Positions 30,469 through 38,618 of a DNA stretch of 43,577 nucleotides are shown piece by piece. Numbering within the stretch: the first letter of the stretch is position 1; every line of letters starts with the position of its first letter. This DNA is from an uncultured Oscillibacter sp. (GTDB lineage: Bacteria > Bacillota > Clostridia > Oscillospirales > Oscillospiraceae). Position numbers and translations under genes: made by a program. The DNA is taken from assembly GCF_910584465.1 (NCBI RefSeq), contig NZ_CAJUBK010000016.1:1-43577 (forward strand), written 5' to 3'. Below the pieces are notes generated by a model. That model worked only from the letters and a program-made list of their open reading frames with translations. It was not told the origin of the DNA and ran no database searches.

Positions 30469-32187
30469 ATGGCGTCCATCGATTCGATGCTGTCCAGGTT
30501 ATTCGGCAGGGCGAAAGCCCCGGCGGCCCCCGCGCCGGAGGCGGCGGCCCCGGCACCGGAGGAGGCCGTCCCCGCGCCCGCTCCGGAGCCGCCGGAGCCC
30601 GACAGGCCCCGGCCCGAGCTCCAGCTCCCGCCGGAGCACCCGCTGGAGCGCTTGTGGAGCCTATACAGCCGGGAGCGGCCGGAGCTGTCCCCGCCCCGGC
30701 TCTGTCTCGAGGCGCGGGAGGACATGTCCCAGGACGATGTGGAAGCGGAGCTGGCCCAGCTCCAGACGTTCGTCAGCTCCACGGCGAAGCGCCGTCTCGA
30801 GCTGGCCCAGCCCGAGCGGCAGGAGGAGGGAGGGCCCTCCCTCCCCGATCTGGACGCGCAGGCGGCGGTCTTCGTCCCCAGGAGCGGGCTCGCCGCCTGG
30901 GTGCTGGTCTATCCCCCGGTGGGCGGGGGCAGGGAGCTGGGACGGGAGGACCTGACCCAGGCCCTGGAGCAGGAGCAGGTGAGCTACGGCGTGGACGACG
31001 CCCTGCTGGACGCGCTCCCGCAGAAGCCGGACCGGTACTTCCGCCTCTTCCCCGCCGCCCGGGGGGACGCGCCGGAGCACGGTGCCGACGGGAAGGTGAT
31101 GGACCTGTTCCCCCGCACGGTGGAGCGGAGCTTCGCCGTGGGCGAGGACAACCGGGCCGACTACACTTCGATGACGCTGTTCAGCAACGTGGAGAAGGAC
31201 AGCGTCATCTGCCGCATCCTCCCCCCTGCCGAGGGCGTCCCCGGCCGCACCGTCCGGGATCAGGAGATCCCGGCCAGGGACGGCCGCCCCGCCTCCGTCC
31301 CCAAGGGGCGGAACACCCATGTCTCCGAGGAGGGGGACGCCCTGCTGGCCTCCATCTCCGGACAGGTGGAGTTCAGCGGGCGGAGCTTCCAGGTCAAGCC
31401 CGTGCTGGAGATCCCGGGAGACGTGGACTTCTCCACCGGGAACATCAATTTCGTCGGCGACGTCCACATCCGGGGGGACATCTGCGCCGGCTTCACCGTC
31501 CGGTCCATGGGCAGCATCACCGTGGACGGCGTGGTGGAGGCCTGCTCTGTGGAGGCAGGCGGCGACCTGGTGGTGGCCCGGGGCGTCCAGGGGGACGGCC
31601 AGGCCGTCATCCGGGCCCAGCGGGACATCTTCGCCAAATATCTGGAGAACTGCACCGTCTACGTCAAGAAGACGCTGCACACCGACTGCGTGATCAACTG
31701 CAGCGTCTACTGCGACGGCGTGGTGGAGGTGCGCTCCGGTCGGATGACCATCATCGGCGGCACCATACGGGCCGCCCGGGAGGTCACCGCCGGGACCATC
31801 GGGTCCCGCATGGAGGGCCGCACGGACATCATCCTGGGCGGGGAGCCCTGCGGGGACCTGGACTACGACCTCCTGATCCGGGAGGCCCGGGAGCTGGGGG
31901 ACGAGATCCAGCAGGTCGAGCGCCAGCCCGACAGCCCCATGAAGCTCAGCCGCCTGAGCAAGCTGCGGGTGAAGCTGATTGTGGCCCAGAAGAAGCTGGC
32001 CGAGCTGCACCGCGACGAGGAGCCGCCGGAGCCCGAGGGAGAGCCGGAGGCAGGCCCCCGCCGGATGCAGTGCGACACCGTCTATCCCGGGACCGTCCTG
32101 ACCATCGACGGGACCGTCTATACGTTCGACCGCAGGCTCTCCCCCTGTTCGGCATCGCTGGCGGACGGGGAGATCCGCCTGATCTGA
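30469..32187 (+). CDS. DUF342/FapA-family protein
   Basis: A 572-residue cytoplasmic protein. A short helix (MASIDSMLSRLFGRAK) and a Pro/Ala-rich linker (about 17-60) lead to a divergent N-terminal domain. From about 215 to 445 is the FapA core: PPAEGVPGRTVRDQEI, then the parallel beta-helix with GNINFVGDVHIRGDI, GSITVDGVVEAC and GGDLVVARGVQGDGQ. A coiled-coil segment (EARELGDEIQQVERQPDSPM) and an acidic linker follow. FapA is named for flagellar assembly in Vibrio, but DUF342 proteins are widespread in non-flagellated Firmicutes. No flagellar gene is in the window. AGGAGGTGACGGC precedes the ATG. Co-transcribed with CheX- and CheY-like genes. Confidence 0.88.
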   Translation: MASIDSMLSRLFGRAKAPAAPAPEAAAPAPEEAVPAPAPEPPEPDRPRPELQLPPEHPLERLWSLYSRERPELSPPRLCLEAREDMSQDDVEAELAQLQTFVSSTAKRRLELAQPERQEEGGPSLPDLDAQAAVFVPRSGLAAWVLVYPPVGGGRELGREDLTQALEQEQVSYGVDDALLDALPQKPDRYFRLFPAARGDAPEHGADGKVMDLFPRTVERSFAVGEDNRADYTSMTLFSNVEKDSVICRILPPAEGVPGRTVRDQEIPARDGRPASVPKGRNTHVSEEGDALLASISGQVEFSGRSFQVKPVLEIPGDVDFSTGNINFVGDVHIRGDICAGFTVRSMGSITVDGVVEACSVEAGGDLVVARGVQGDGQAVIRAQRDIFAKYLENCTVYVKKTLHTDCVINCSVYCDGVVEVRSGRMTIIGGTIRAAREVTAGTIGSRMEGRTDIILGGEPCGDLDYDLLIREARELGDEIQQVERQPDSPMKLSRLSKLRVKLIVAQKKLAELHRDEEPPEPEGEPEAGPRRMQCDTVYPGTVLTIDGTVYTFDRRLSPCSASLADGEIRLI

Positions 32188-32218
32188 GGCTGCCCGCGCA
32201 GCGGGAGGAGGCGATCGC

Positions 32219-32713
32219 GTGAACACCGCTTTGCCGCAAAAGGAGCTGGAGGACCTGCTGGACGCCGCCGTCCGGGAGGTCACGGCGAAGATCGCCGGGG
32301 TCCGGCTCTCCCGGGGCGGAGGACCGCCCGGGGCGGATCTTTGCACCGTACACATCGCGTTCCGGAAGGAGTTCCGCTCCAGCCTGTCCCTGCGCGCGGA
32401 CAGGTCCATGCTCACCGACCTGGCGCGGAGCGCCCTCGAAATGGACAAGGTCGCCCCCCAGGACCTGGAGGATTTCGCGAAAGAATATTTCAACGTGCTG
32501 TGCGGGAAGATCGCCGCGATCTTTTTCAAGACCACCAAGAAGCCCGCACGCTTCAGCGTGCCCGCCTTCTACTGGGGCGGCTACGAGCCGGAGGGCCAGC
32601 GGCGGCAGTTCGCCCTCGACTATTCCGATGAGCGGGGCCGGAGCGCACAGCTCATCCATCACGTGCCCTGCCTGGATCGGGGGGACGCCGCTCCGGATAC
32701 GATCTCAGCCTAG
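32219..32713 (+). CDS. CheX-like chemotaxis phosphatase domain protein
   Basis: A 164-residue protein resembling CheX of the CheC/CheX/FliY phosphatase group, which dephosphorylates CheY-P. The likely catalytic pair is E and N in DFAKEYFNVLCGKIAA near residue 90, matching ExxN with following Gly. It lies between a DUF342 gene and a CheY gene, which fits a phosphatase acting on that CheY. The start is GTG 32219, with GGAGGAG eight bases upstream. Divergence from classical CheX is notable, so the activity needs confirmation. Confidence 0.78.
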   Translation: MNTALPQKELEDLLDAAVREVTAKIAGVRLSRGGGPPGADLCTVHIAFRKEFRSSLSLRADRSMLTDLARSALEMDKVAPQDLEDFAKEYFNVLCGKIAAIFFKTTKKPARFSVPAFYWGGYEPEGQRRQFALDYSDERGRSAQLIHHVPCLDRGDAAPDTISA

Positions 32714-32729
32714 GAAAGGAGAAAGAACG

Positions 32730-33116
32730 ATGAGGAAGCGCATCATGGTCGTGGACGATTCCCGCATGGTCAAGCTGCAGATGGAGAACATGCTGGCCGA
32801 CACGCCCTATGAGATCGCGGCATACTGCCGCAGCGGAGAGGAGGCCGTGGAGCAGTACGGGAAGGTCCTGCCGGACGTGGTGACGATGGACATCATCATG
32901 CCCGGCATGGACGGTCTGGAGACCGCGCAGGCCATCCTGGAGGACCACCCGGAGGCCCGGATCGTCATGGTCTCCTCCCTGGCCTATGAAGACACCTTCG
33001 AGGAGGCCCAGTCCATCGGCGCGAAGGGCTTCATCGACAAGCCCTTCGACCGCGACCAGCTGCTGGAGCTGCTGGGCCGGGTCCTGGAGATCGGGGACCG
33101 GGACGCCGGATCGTGA
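32730..33116 (+). CDS. Single-domain CheY-like response regulator
   Basis: A 128-residue stand-alone receiver. Acidic pair D9-D10, phosphoacceptor D54 in VTMDIIMPGMDG, Ser82-83 in VMVSSLA and K105 in FIDKPFD are all present. No output domain. AAAGGAG precedes ATG 32730, 16 bases after the cheX-like stop. Typical targets are flagellar switches or pilus motors; with pilB and pilT close by and no flagellar gene, the pilus motor is a reasonable but unproven partner. Confidence 0.93.
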   Translation: MRKRIMVVDDSRMVKLQMENMLADTPYEIAAYCRSGEEAVEQYGKVLPDVVTMDIIMPGMDGLETAQAILEDHPEARIVMVSSLAYEDTFEEAQSIGAKGFIDKPFDRDQLLELLGRVLEIGDRDAGS

Positions 33117-33139
33117 GCCCCTCGAGATCTGCTGGAAAC

Positions 33140-33191
33140 GGGCCCCGCCCGGTCCGGACAAGCTCAGGCTTGTCCGGACCGGGCGGGGCCC
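33140..33191. terminator. Hairpin with a perfect 24-bp stem after the CheY-like gene
   Basis: Arms 33140-33163 and 33168-33191 are exact complements around a TCAG loop; the stem starts GGGCCCCGCCCGGTCC. There is no T-run on the plus strand. It is an extremely stable 3' end 23 bases from the stop codon. Confidence 0.75.
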
Positions 33192-33239
33192 TCCTCATGG
33201 GGCGGGGGCGCCGGCGGCCCTCCTCCGGGGGCAGACGGC

Positions 33240-33268
33240 AAAAGGCCGGGGGATCGCTCCCCCGGCCT
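33240..33268 (-). terminator. Terminator of the minus-strand chemoreceptor gene
   Basis: An 11-bp perfect stem (AGGCCGGGGGA) with a 4-base loop, followed on the minus strand by TTTTGCC; 36 bases beyond the stop codon. Confidence 0.8.
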
Positions 33269-33304
33269 CTCTCGTTCGGCGGTCCGGCAAGCATCGATCT
33301 GCGC

Positions 33305-34978
33305 TTACCAGCGCGGCCGCTCCTTCAAACGGAAGGAGCTCACCAGCCCATCCAGCAAGCCCGCCTGAGAGGACAGCTCCTCGCTGGCGGCGGCGCTCTC
33401 CTCGCTGGTGGCGGAGTTGGTCTGGACCACGGCGGAGATCTGATCCACGCCCTCGGTGATCTGGCTGATGGCGATCGTCTGCTTCTCCACGGCCTCCACC
33501 ACGACGGACATCCTGCTGGTGACGCCCCCGGCGATCTGGCTGGTCTTCTCCAGGGACTCCGTGACCCGGGCCACCACGCCGCTGCCGTCCCTGACGGCGG
33601 CGATGGAGTCCTCGATCAGCTCCTTGGTGGCCTTGGCGGCCTCGTCGGACTTGGAGGCCAGGTTGCGCACTTCATCGGCGACCACGGCGAAGCCCTTGCC
33701 GGCGGAGCCCGCCCGCGCGGCCTCCACGGCGGCGTTCAGCGCCAGGATGTTGGTCTGGAACGCGATGTCCTCGATGGTGCTGATGATCTTCTCGATCTCC
33801 TCCGAGGTGTTGGAGATCTGCTCCATGGCCTCGTTCAAGTGCGTGACGTATTCCACGCTGACGCCCAGCTGCGCGCCGGCCTGGTCGACAGACTCGCTGA
33901 CCTCTTCCGCCGCCCGGGCGGTCCGCTTGGCATCCTGGGCGATCTCGCCGATGGTGGCCGCCAGCTCCTGCACGGAGCTGGCCTGCTCGGTGGCCCCCTG
34001 GGCCAGGGCCTGGGCGCTGCTGGACACGTGCCCGGCGTTGGCGGACACCTGGTCCGCGCTCTCCCGCATCCGGCCGATCGTGCCGGCCAGCTTGGCCTCG
34101 ATGCCCTCCAGGGACTGCTTGATGGACACGAAGTCCCCTACGTACTCCTGCTGGACGCAGTTGGTCAGATCGCCGTTGGCGATGGCCCCCAGGATCTTGG
34201 AGATCTCGCCGATATAGTCCCGCATCCGGCGGATGGTGCCCTCGAAGATCTGGCCCAGCTCTCCGATCTCGTCGTTGGAACGGACGCTCACCCGGATGTC
34301 CTCGTCCCGGGACAGGCCCAGGTCCCCCCGCTCCAGGCGCCTCGCGACGCCGGTGATCTCGGCCAGGGGCACGGAGACCCGCTTTTTCAGATAGAGCACC
34401 ATGAGCACCACGCAGATCACGATGGCCGCCACGCTCACCGCGGCGGAAAGCGCGATGACCAGGGCCGTCTGCCGGTCCGCCGAGGCCTTGGAGATCCCCG
34501 CGAAGAGCAGGCCGTCCACCTGTCCGTTGGCCCCCGTCGTGGGGACGTAGGAGCACAGGTACTTCTCATCCAGGATCTCCGCCTCGCCCACGAAGGACTT
34601 CCCCTGCTGGAGCACGACGGCAGCGATGTTGGAGGACAGCCTGGTGCCTACCACCCGCTTCCCGTCCTGGATCACGGTGGTATAGGCCCGCGTATCGCCC
34701 TCGAAGATGGTGAACTCACAATCCATGCGGCTCTTCAGTTCGTCCAGCATCCCGTTGATGTCCTCCCGGCCCTCGGCATGGCTGAGCTCGTAGGCCAGCA
34801 TGTCCGTGCCGCTGACGCAGCGGTCGTGCAGCATCCCTGTCACCAGGGAGCGGAACATGACCACGCTCAGCGTCATCACCAAGACGATCGACAGCGCCAG
34901 CATGACGGCGACCACCCTGCCGAGGTCCTGGCTGATCTGCTTTTGTTTCCCGCCCTTAGACGGCCCTCTCTTTTTCAT
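33305..34978 (-). CDS. Methyl-accepting chemotaxis protein
   Basis: A 557-residue chemoreceptor. TM1 lies at about 21-45 (VVAVMLALSIVLVMTLSVVM), a small single-Cache-like sensor at 46-165 (RCVSGTDMLAYELS, then YTTVIQDGKRVVGTRL), TM2 at about 168-192, HAMP at 193-246, and a second HAMP-like stretch with GAIANGDLTNCV. The MA signalling domain carries the conserved hairpin tip EDIAFQTNILALNAAVEAAR. GAGGGG lies 12 bases before the ATG. Divergent from the second receptor at 35451. CheA and CheW are not in the window, so it must signal to partners elsewhere. Confidence 0.95.
   Translation of the reverse strand: MKKRGPSKGGKQKQISQDLGRVVAVMLALSIVLVMTLSVVMFRSLVTGMLHDRCVSGTDMLAYELSHAEGREDINGMLDELKSRMDCEFTIFEGDTRAYTTVIQDGKRVVGTRLSSNIAAVVLQQGKSFVGEAEILDEKYLCSYVPTTGANGQVDGLLFAGISKASADRQTALVIALSAAVSVAAIVICVVLMVLYLKKRVSVPLAEITGVARRLERGDLGLSRDEDIRVSVRSNDEIGELGQIFEGTIRRMRDYIGEISKILGAIANGDLTNCVQQEYVGDFVSIKQSLEGIEAKLAGTIGRMRESADQVSANAGHVSSSAQALAQGATEQASSVQELAATIGEIAQDAKRTARAAEEVSESVDQAGAQLGVSVEYVTHLNEAMEQISNTSEEIEKIISTIEDIAFQTNILALNAAVEAARAGSAGKGFAVVADEVRNLASKSDEAAKATKELIEDSIAAVRDGSGVVARVTESLEKTSQIAGGVTSRMSVVVEAVEKQTIAISQITEGVDQISAVVQTNSATSEESAAASEELSSQAGLLDGLVSSFRLKERPRW
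33672..33739 (-). repeat. 68-bp inverted repeat in receptor signalling domain, copy 1
   Basis: Exact reverse complement of 36990-37057, including third codon positions. It encodes LNAAVEAARAGSAGKGFAVV and flanking residues. Confidence 0.85.
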
Positions 34979-35046
34979 AGTCTATCACTGCCCCTCACTC
35001 GATCACAAAATAATGGGCCATGGGCGTTCCTCGACCCATTTTATCT

Positions 35047-35075
35047 ATTATAGCACATCCGCCCATCTATTGGAA
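35047..35075 (-). promoter_or_regulatory. Promoter of the minus-strand chemoreceptor
   Basis: TTCCAA (35075-35070), 17 bases, TATAAT (35052-35047) on the minus strand; leader about 60 bases. Confidence 0.72.
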
Positions 35076-35357
35076 GGACTTTTTTCGGATTGGCACGTTT
35101 TTCCTCTCATCCTGCCGTCCCCGGGCGGGGACGGAGGGGGCCCCGTACGCCGTCCGCGGCAGGACCCGTGCCGCGCCCGCCGGGACCCCCCCGGAGGCGC
35201 GCGGGCCCCCCTGGAGGAGGCAGGAGGGGAGGGACGGACGGGCCCCCGGGAGAGGGCGGGAGCGGAGGGACGGGCGGGCCTCCCCGCGGCCCCGTCCGGA
35301 TCTCACGGGAGCGCCCGCGAAACACACGGCGGCCGCGCCAAAAATGAAGGAGACCCA

Positions 35358-35387
35358 TTGACAAAGGCCCTCCCCTTTCCATATAAT
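35358..35387 (+). promoter_or_regulatory. Promoter of the plus-strand chemoreceptor
   Basis: TTGACA (35358-35363), 18 bases, TATAAT (35382-35387): both boxes are consensus. Confidence 0.88.
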
Positions 35388-35450
35388 ATAGGCGATCCGG
35401 CTGGGCGGCAGGCGCCGCCCGGTCATAGAACATCATTGAGGTGAAGAGAG

Positions 35451-37415
35451 ATGAACAGTATCCGCAAGAAGATCACGATATGCCTGATGGCCACGGTCCT
35501 GATCGCGCTGGCTGCAGTGGGGATCTCCAGCATCACCCTGAGCTACCGGAACACCGTCGCTACCGTGGAGCAGCTGATGAGCGAGACCGCCGTGCTGGCG
35601 GCCGAGCGCATCGAGGAGGAATTGACCGCCTATAAGAACGTGGCCATGGACACCGGGCGGATCGCCCAGCTGTCCAATTCCTTCACGTCGCTGGAGGAGA
35701 AGCGGGCCATCATCGACGAGCGGGTCAGCCTCCACGGCTTCCAGCGGGGCAACATCATCAACACGGAAGGCGTCAGCATCTTCGACGGGAACGACTATTC
35801 CGACCGGGAATACGTGAAACAGGCCCTGAAGGGCAACGTCAGCGTCTCTGAGCCCCTGATCAGCAAGGTCACTGGGGAACTGTCCATCATGGTGGCCGCC
35901 CCCCTCTACTCCGGACGGGGCATGATCGCCGGCGTGGTCTACTTCGTGCCGCCGGAGACCTTCCTGAACGACATCGTCTCCTCCATCAAGATCGGCAAGG
36001 ACTGCCGGTCCTATATGATCAACAAGTCCGGGGACACCATCGCCGACATCACCCTGGACACCATCACCACCCAGAACATCGAGCTCCAGGCCCAGACCGA
36101 CCCCTCCCTGAGGAGCCGTGCCGAGATCCACGCGGCCATGCGCCGGGGCGAGAACGGCTTCGGTTCCATCCGCGCCGAGGACGGCCCCCGGTTCCTGGCC
36201 TACGCCCCCGTGAACGGGACCGACGGCTGGAGCGTGGCCGTCGCCTCGCCGAAGGCGAACTACCTGTCGGATACATACTTCGGCATCGCGATCAACGTCA
36301 TCGTGATCGTCGTCTCCATCCTGGCCTCCATCGCGGTCGCGCTGAAGCTGTCCAGCAACATCAGCGTGCCCATGCGCGCCTGCGCCGAGCGGATGAAGCT
36401 GCTGGTGGAGGGCGACCTGGACTCCCCCGTCCCCAAGGCCCAGGGCCAGGACGAGACGGCGGAGCTGACCCGCTCCACGGCGGAGATGGTGTCCGGCCTG
36501 AACACCATCATCAACGACATCGCCTATCTGCTCAACGAGATGTCCAACGCGAATTTCGACATCCGCTCCTCCCACCGGGACGCCTACGTGGGCGGGTTCC
36601 ACACCATCCTGCAGTCCATGCGCACGCTGAAGGTGGAGATGAGCAACACCATACGCAACATCGAGGCTTCCGCCGGGCAGGTGTCCTCCGCCAGCGCCCA
36701 GGTCTCCACCGGCGCCCAGACCCTGAGCCAGGGCTCCATGATGCAGGCCAGCTCCGTGGAGCAGCTGGCGGCCACCATCAACGACATCGCCTCCAACGCC
36801 AAGAAGACCTCCGCCGCCGCGGAGGAGGCCGGCCAGCTGGTGGGCCAGGCCGGCGCCCACCTGGGCGTCAGCGTGGAGCACGTCAAAGATCTCAACGCCG
36901 CCATGGAGAAGATCTCCAGCTCCTCCGAGGAGATCAGCAAGATCATCGCCACCATCGAGAACATCGCCTTCCAGACCAACATCCTGGCCCTGAACGCCGC
37001 CGTGGAGGCCGCGCGGGCGGGCTCCGCCGGCAAGGGCTTCGCCGTGGTCGCCGATGAGGTCCGGAACCTGGCCACCAAGTCCGACGAGGCCGCCAAGGCC
37101 ACCAAGGAGCTGATCGAGGGCTCCATCGCCGCCGTCACCGAGGGCGGACAGGTGGTCAGCAAGGTCACCGAGGCCCTGGAGAAGACCAGTGTCAGCGCCG
37201 GGGGCGTGACCGAGAAGATGGGGATCGTAGTGGAGGCCGTGGACGAACAGACCACCTCCATCGCCCAGGTCACCGAGGGCATCGACCAGATCTCCTCCGT
37301 GGTGCAGACCAACAGCGCCACCGCCCAGCAGAGCGCCGCCGCCAGCGAGGAGCTCTCCGCCGAGGCCGCCAGCCTCAAGCAGCTGGTGGACCGCTTCACC
37401 CTGGCCAGGGATTGA
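35451..37415 (+). CDS. Methyl-accepting chemotaxis protein with double Cache sensor
   Basis: A 654-residue chemoreceptor. TM1 at about 8-30 (ICLMATVLIALAAVGISSIT), a dCache_1-like extracellular domain at 35-275 (SIFDGNDYSDREYVKQALKG, VAAPLYSGRGMIAGVV, DGWSVAVASP), TM2 at about 280-302, HAMP at 303-355, then the MA domain with FQTNILALNAAVEAARAGSA. dCache sensors usually bind small organic molecules such as amino acids directly; the ligand is unknown here. GAGGTGAAGAG precedes the ATG. A terminator follows. Confidence 0.96.
   Translation: MNSIRKKITICLMATVLIALAAVGISSITLSYRNTVATVEQLMSETAVLAAERIEEELTAYKNVAMDTGRIAQLSNSFTSLEEKRAIIDERVSLHGFQRGNIINTEGVSIFDGNDYSDREYVKQALKGNVSVSEPLISKVTGELSIMVAAPLYSGRGMIAGVVYFVPPETFLNDIVSSIKIGKDCRSYMINKSGDTIADITLDTITTQNIELQAQTDPSLRSRAEIHAAMRRGENGFGSIRAEDGPRFLAYAPVNGTDGWSVAVASPKANYLSDTYFGIAINVIVIVVSILASIAVALKLSSNISVPMRACAERMKLLVEGDLDSPVPKAQGQDETAELTRSTAEMVSGLNTIINDIAYLLNEMSNANFDIRSSHRDAYVGGFHTILQSMRTLKVEMSNTIRNIEASAGQVSSASAQVSTGAQTLSQGSMMQASSVEQLAATINDIASNAKKTSAAAEEAGQLVGQAGAHLGVSVEHVKDLNAAMEKISSSSEEISKIIATIENIAFQTNILALNAAVEAARAGSAGKGFAVVADEVRNLATKSDEAAKATKELIEGSIAAVTEGGQVVSKVTEALEKTSVSAGGVTEKMGIVVEAVDEQTTSIAQVTEGIDQISSVVQTNSATAQQSAAASEELSAEAASLKQLVDRFTLARD
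36990..37057 (+). repeat. 68-bp inverted repeat in receptor signalling domain, copy 2
   Basis: Exact reverse complement of 33672-33739, about 3.3 kb away, with both receptor 5' ends between the copies. Confidence 0.85.
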
Positions 37416-37424
37416 CCGGACATC

Positions 37425-37462
37425 ACAGCGTCCGGCACGGGGACGTGCCGGACGCTGTTTTT
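37425..37462 (+). terminator. Rho-independent terminator after the chemoreceptor
   Basis: A perfect 14-bp stem starting ACAGCGTCCGGCAC, a six-base loop and a five-T run. It ends 17 bases before the next start codon, so the nucleoside hydrolase is probably read from terminator leakage or from a promoter not seen here. Confidence 0.9.
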
Positions 37463-37479
37463 AGGGAGGAGGAGCCATC

Positions 37480-38433
37480 ATGGCAAAGCAGAAGATCATC
37501 TACGACTGTGACCCCGGGCACGACGACGCCGTCGCCCTGCTGCTGGCGGCGGGCAGTCCGGAGCTGGAGCTCCTGGGCGTCACCGTAGCGGCCGGGAACC
37601 AGACCCTGGAGAACACCGTCCGCAACGCCTGCCATGTGCTGCAGTGGCTGGGCCGGGAGAGCGTCCCGGTCTACGCGGGCTGCAGCCGCCCCCTGGTCCG
37701 GGAGCCGGTCACGGCAGGGGACATCCATGGCAGCACCGGCCTGGACGGCCCGGTCTTCCCGCCGCTCCATAAGGCGCCGGAGCGGGAGCACGCGGCAGCG
37801 TTCCTCATCCGGACCCTGCTGGCCTCCGACGGGGACATCACCGTGGTCACCTCCGGGCCCATGACGGACTTGGCCATGGCCCTGCGGCTGGAGCCGGCGA
37901 TCGGGCCGAAGATCCGGCGGATCGTCCTGATGGGCGGGTCCTATACCAACGGGAACGTGACCCCGGCGGCGGAGTTCAACATCCTCGCCGACCCGGAGGC
38001 CGCCCATGTGTGCTTCACCGCCGGGAGGCCCGTCACCATGATCGGGCTGGACGTGACGCGGAAGGTCCTCTGCTATCCGCAGACCGTGGAGCGGATGGCG
38101 AAGGTGGGGAACGACGCCTCCCGGCTCTTCACCGCTTTGATGGGGCACTTCTGCAAAACGCAGGCGGAGGTCTTTGGCTGGGAGGGAGGGCCCCTGCACG
38201 ATCCCGTGACCATCGCCTCCCTGCTGGACCCGTCGCTGGTCGTCACGAAGCCCATGAACGTGCAGATCGATCTGAGCCATGGGGACTCGTACGGCCGGAC
38301 GAACTGCGACTATTTCGGCTACCTGGGCCTGCCCGCCACGGCGGACGTGGCGGTGGACATCGACGTCCCCCGCTTCTGGGACATCATCGAGGACGGGCTC
38401 CGCCGTTACGGCGGGACGCGGCCGCAGGCATGA
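37480..38433 (+). CDS. Inosine-uridine-type nucleoside hydrolase
   Basis: A 317-residue cytoplasmic enzyme that hydrolyses ribonucleosides to base and ribose. The Ca2+ site DCDPGHDDA is at residues 9-17; VTSGPMTDLAMAL, VLMGGSYTNGNVTPAAEFNILADPEAA and PLHDPVTIA, with the His-Asp near 238, are the signature blocks. Substrate preference (purine or pyrimidine) cannot be read from sequence. AGGGAGGAGGAGCC precedes the ATG. No nucleoside transporter is adjacent. Confidence 0.95.
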   Translation: MAKQKIIYDCDPGHDDAVALLLAAGSPELELLGVTVAAGNQTLENTVRNACHVLQWLGRESVPVYAGCSRPLVREPVTAGDIHGSTGLDGPVFPPLHKAPEREHAAAFLIRTLLASDGDITVVTSGPMTDLAMALRLEPAIGPKIRRIVLMGGSYTNGNVTPAAEFNILADPEAAHVCFTAGRPVTMIGLDVTRKVLCYPQTVERMAKVGNDASRLFTALMGHFCKTQAEVFGWEGGPLHDPVTIASLLDPSLVVTKPMNVQIDLSHGDSYGRTNCDYFGYLGLPATADVAVDIDVPRFWDIIEDGLRRYGGTRPQA

Positions 38434-38552
38434 GGGGCCTCCGCTCCGGCGGCGGGAGGCGAGACCGTCCCGCCGCCGGGGCCGGGACGGCGCCCCATCG
38501 TGCGGAGCCCTCTGGATGAGCCCTTGCGCAGGCGGAACGGCCTTGAGAGGTC

Positions 38553-38590
38553 AGGACAGCGGCATGGAGCCTTCTCCATGCCGCTGTCCT
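38553..38590. terminator. Hairpin between convergent genes
   Basis: Perfect 17-bp arms (starting AGGACAGCGGC) around a CCTT loop, between the nucleoside hydrolase and the ABC operon. No T-run on either side, but it is the only candidate to stop both transcripts. Confidence 0.65.
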
Positions 38591-38618
38591 CATCGTTATC
38601 CGTCCCCCCGTCCTCCGG

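Larger units (their letters stand above)
34979..35450. other. Divergent intergenic region between two chemoreceptor genes
   Basis: It contains the two outward promoters annotated separately and, from 35105 to 35340, a very GC-rich, purine/pyrimidine-skewed tract with many G-runs and C-runs and no credible gene. A hairpin (GGGCGGC, loop AGGC, GCCGCCC, 35403-35420) lies in the leader of the plus-strand receptor. In the leader of the minus-strand receptor, an 8-base arm pair (AAAATGGG and CCCATT with TTTT) could form a stem. Confidence 0.6.

Noticed and set aside
30469..32187. Calling the DUF342 protein a flagellar gene
   Set aside because: No flagellar gene is visible in 43 kb, and the family is common in non-flagellated bacteria; family name only is used.
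34979..35046. Riboswitch (for example c-di-GMP type) in the chemoreceptor leader
   Set aside because: Only a simple inverted repeat is seen; the conserved GEMM-type core sequences are absent.
35090..35430. Several Pro/Arg/Gly-rich frames between the two chemoreceptors
   Set aside because: All are low-complexity reads of a G/C-run tract, overlap the promoters and lack ribosome sites.
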